Below, one piece after another: positions 12,376 through 13,842 of a stretch of DNA of 13,842 nucleotides. Each line of letters starts with the position of its first letter. Position 1 is the stretch's first letter. The notes under the pieces are model-generated. The model was given only the letters and a program-made list of their open reading frames with translations. It was not told the DNA's origin and made no database searches. The DNA lies in contig JBNLGG010000088.1 in the NCBI GenBank assembly GCA_050305935.1, forward strand, positions 1 through 13,842. Reading direction: 5' to 3'. The position numbers and the translations under genes are program-made. This stretch comes from CAJXNP01 sp050305935 (lineage in GTDB: Bacteria > Bacteroidota > Bacteroidia > Cytophagales > Cyclobacteriaceae).

Positions 12376-13842
12376 TTATTTTTTCAAAACTAAAAATCCC
12401 TTTATCGGCTCTTCGCCATCATCAAGTTGAATGACATAGAAATAAGTGCCTTCGGGAAGATCACCTGCACCCAGGGAGGTGAGCCTGTTTGCCTTTCCGG
12501 TGAAAACATGTGAAGAATTGTCATATCCATGCTGAGCGTAAACCAGGTTTCCCCATCTGTTATAAATTGCGACACTGTTGCCGGGATATTTTTCTATTCC
12601 GCGAATAATCCAGGTATCATTGACGCCGTCGTTGTCGGGTGAGAACCCTTGTACAATCCTTATATCTTCTATGATTACTGTGATTTTATCTTCTGCGAAG
12701 CATCCTTCCGGGGTAGTGAAGATGACAGTATAAGTGGTAGTGACTTCAGGACTAGCAACAGGGTTTTTGACATTTGCATCATCCAGCCCTATGGCAGGAG
12801 ACCATGCAAATGTACCTGCGGATGAAGAGTTGATATTGAGTTGAATATTTTCGCCTGCGGTAATTGCAACGTCATTTCCGGCATCTATGGTCGGCGTGAG
12901 ATCTCCTTTTAGGATTAGGTTGACGACACATGATTTGCTGTTTCCTAAGTCATCATTTGCTGTGATCGTTACATCGGTTGAATGTGAAATGGCAGTTCCT
13001 GCTACCGGGGATTGTGTTATGTTGACATTTGCAGCACAGCCGTTGTTTACTGATACCAGGCCTGTAATATCAGGTACAATAGCCTGACAATCTGAAGTTA
13101 CCTCTACCTCCTGGTCTCCGGGACATTCGACTGTAAAATTGGCGTTGGCAGATTTAACTAATTTAAAAGAACAATTCGCCTTGTTGCCAGTAGCATCTTC
13201 TGCTGTCATCGTTATCGTCATGCCATCGGTAAAGGCGCTCCCCGGTGCAGGGGATTGTGTTATGGACGGGTTGGCGTCCTTGTTATCGGTAGCGGTGGCC
13301 ATCGAGGTGTAGTCGGGAATGGTGGTGGCATCGCAGGCCAGTTCCTGGTCGCCGGGACAGGTGATGGAAGGCGCTTCGGTGTCGGGTGCTTCGCTGACCT
13401 GAAACGTGCAGGTCTGGGTGTTTCCGCTTGCATCTTTGGCAGTCAATGTTACCGTGGTGGTGGCAGTAAAGGCGCTCCCCGCCAATGGCGACTGGGTCAC
13501 TGTCGGCGAACCATCGCAATTGTCAGTTACGGTAGCCATCGACGTAAAGTCGGGAATGGTGGTGGAACCGGTGGATAAAACCTGGTCGCCAGGGCAAGTT
13601 ATCACAGGACTTTCCGCGTCGGCAGCTTTGTTAACTGCAAAGGTGCAGTTGCTGGTATTTCCGGCGTTGTCCTTTGCTGTCAGCGTGATTGTCATGCCAT
13701 CGGTAAATGCACTGCCCGATGACGGGGATTGTGTTATAGATGGGTTGGCGTCCTTGTTATCGGTGGCGGTGGCCATCGAGGTGTAGTCGGGAATAGTGGT
13801 GGCATCGCAGGCCAGTTCCTGGTCGCCGGGACAGGTGATGGA
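12376..13842 (-). CDS. HYR-repeat surface adhesin with type B T9SS sorting domain, N-terminal part outside the window
   Basis: The frame is open to the window edge, so only the last 488 residues are visible; an internal start at 13776 is not real. Four HYR-type immunoglobulin-like repeats follow each other (visible residues about 1-79, 80-158, 159-236 and 237-316), each with CPGDQ, a central TDN or equivalent, TQSP..G(S/T)A and a D..GN...C motif. Next is one Ig/PKD-like domain (about 318-390) with WSPAIGLDD and TTYTVIFTTPEGC. The last ~95 residues are a gliding-motility-associated type B C-terminal domain: FSPDNDGVNDTWIIRGIEKYP, VAIYNRWGNLVY, GYDN, LPEGTYFYVIQLDDGE and GFLVLKK (in parts). This domain targets proteins for T9SS export and surface attachment. 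The repeats suggest a long stalk adhesin. The PorP/SprF gene follows after 17 nt. Confidence 0.93.
   Translation of the reverse strand, partial: SITCPGDQELACDATTIPDYTSMATATDNKDANPSITQSPSSGSAFTDGMTITLTAKDNAGNTSNCTFAVNKAADAESPVITCPGDQVLSTGSTTIPDFTSMATVTDNCDGSPTVTQSPLAGSAFTATTTVTLTAKDASGNTQTCTFQVSEAPDTEAPSITCPGDQELACDATTIPDYTSMATATDNKDANPSITQSPAPGSAFTDGMTITMTAEDATGNKANCSFKLVKSANANFTVECPGDQEVEVTSDCQAIVPDITGLVSVNNGCAANVNITQSPVAGTAISHSTDVTITANDDLGNSKSCVVNLILKGDLTPTIDAGNDVAITAGENIQLNINSSSAGTFAWSPAIGLDDANVKNPVASPEVTTTYTVIFTTPEGCFAEDKITVIIEDIRIVQGFSPDNDGVNDTWIIRGIEKYPGNSVAIYNRWGNLVYAQHGYDNSSHVFTGKANRLTSLGAGDLPEGTYFYVIQLDDGEEPIKGFLVLKK
13290..13842 (-). repeat. Higher-order tandem repeat in the adhesin gene (474-nt period)
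   Basis: The 237-nt HYR unit alternates between two types. The unit starting at the window edge (13842 downwards) and the unit starting at 13368 are almost identical at DNA level over their first ~100 bases, while the unit between them differs clearly. The spacing of 474 nt equals two 79-residue domains, so the pair was probably duplicated as a block. Confidence 0.8.

Noticed and set aside
13255..13786. Plus-strand glycine- and valine-rich open frames at the window end
   Set aside because: They are antisense shadows of the repetitive adhesin gene; their repeats simply mirror the HYR units.

Overview
The window looks like a draft-assembly contig from a member of the Bacteroidota, most likely a gliding or T9SS-bearing Cytophagia/Chitinophagia-type bacterium. 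The evidence is a PorP/SprF-family protein next to a large HYR-repeat protein that ends in a type B (gliding-motility, CHU_C-like) sorting domain, a TPR sensor kinase paired with a NarL-type regulator, and DUF4386 and DUF418 membrane proteins. A run of 179 undetermined bases (3073-3251) lies inside one gene. No rRNA, tRNA, CRISPR array or intact insertion sequence was recognised.

Layout. (1) 1-1632, plus strand: the 3' part of a secreted TIG/IPT protein ending in seven RCC1 repeats, closed by a strong hairpin terminator (1671-1710). (2) 1724-5614, plus strand: a co-directional cluster of a DUF4386 membrane protein, a DUF418 membrane protein, the frameshifted remnant of a polysaccharide deacetylase gene, and a secreted S41-family peptidase. 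(3) 5615-6004: no intact gene; a possible decayed coding scrap and two palindromes. (4) 6005-8820, minus strand: a two-gene operon with a TPR histidine kinase followed by its LuxR/NarL-type response regulator. (5) 8952-9371, plus strand: a small, unrecognised membrane protein transcribed divergently from the kinase. (6) 9372-11446: accessory-looking DNA in which a PD-(D/E)XK-like plus DUF5655 protein gene (9731-10672) lies between two imperfect direct copies of a ~98-nt repeat, followed by about 770 nt with no convincing gene. (7) 11447-13842, minus strand: an operon with the 3' part of the HYR-repeat adhesin and, 17 nt downstream, its probable PorP/SprF partner.

How the genes may work together. 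The clearest functional unit is the adhesin/PorP pair, expected to place a repetitive adhesin on the cell surface through the type IX secretion system. The kinase/regulator pair should form a phosphorelay controlling unknown promoters. The plus-strand cluster 1724-5614 has features of a membrane/secreted-protein transcription unit that is eroding, since one member is a pseudogene. The nuclease-like gene between direct repeats is the best candidate for something mobile or defence-related, but nothing in the sequence proves a novel system.
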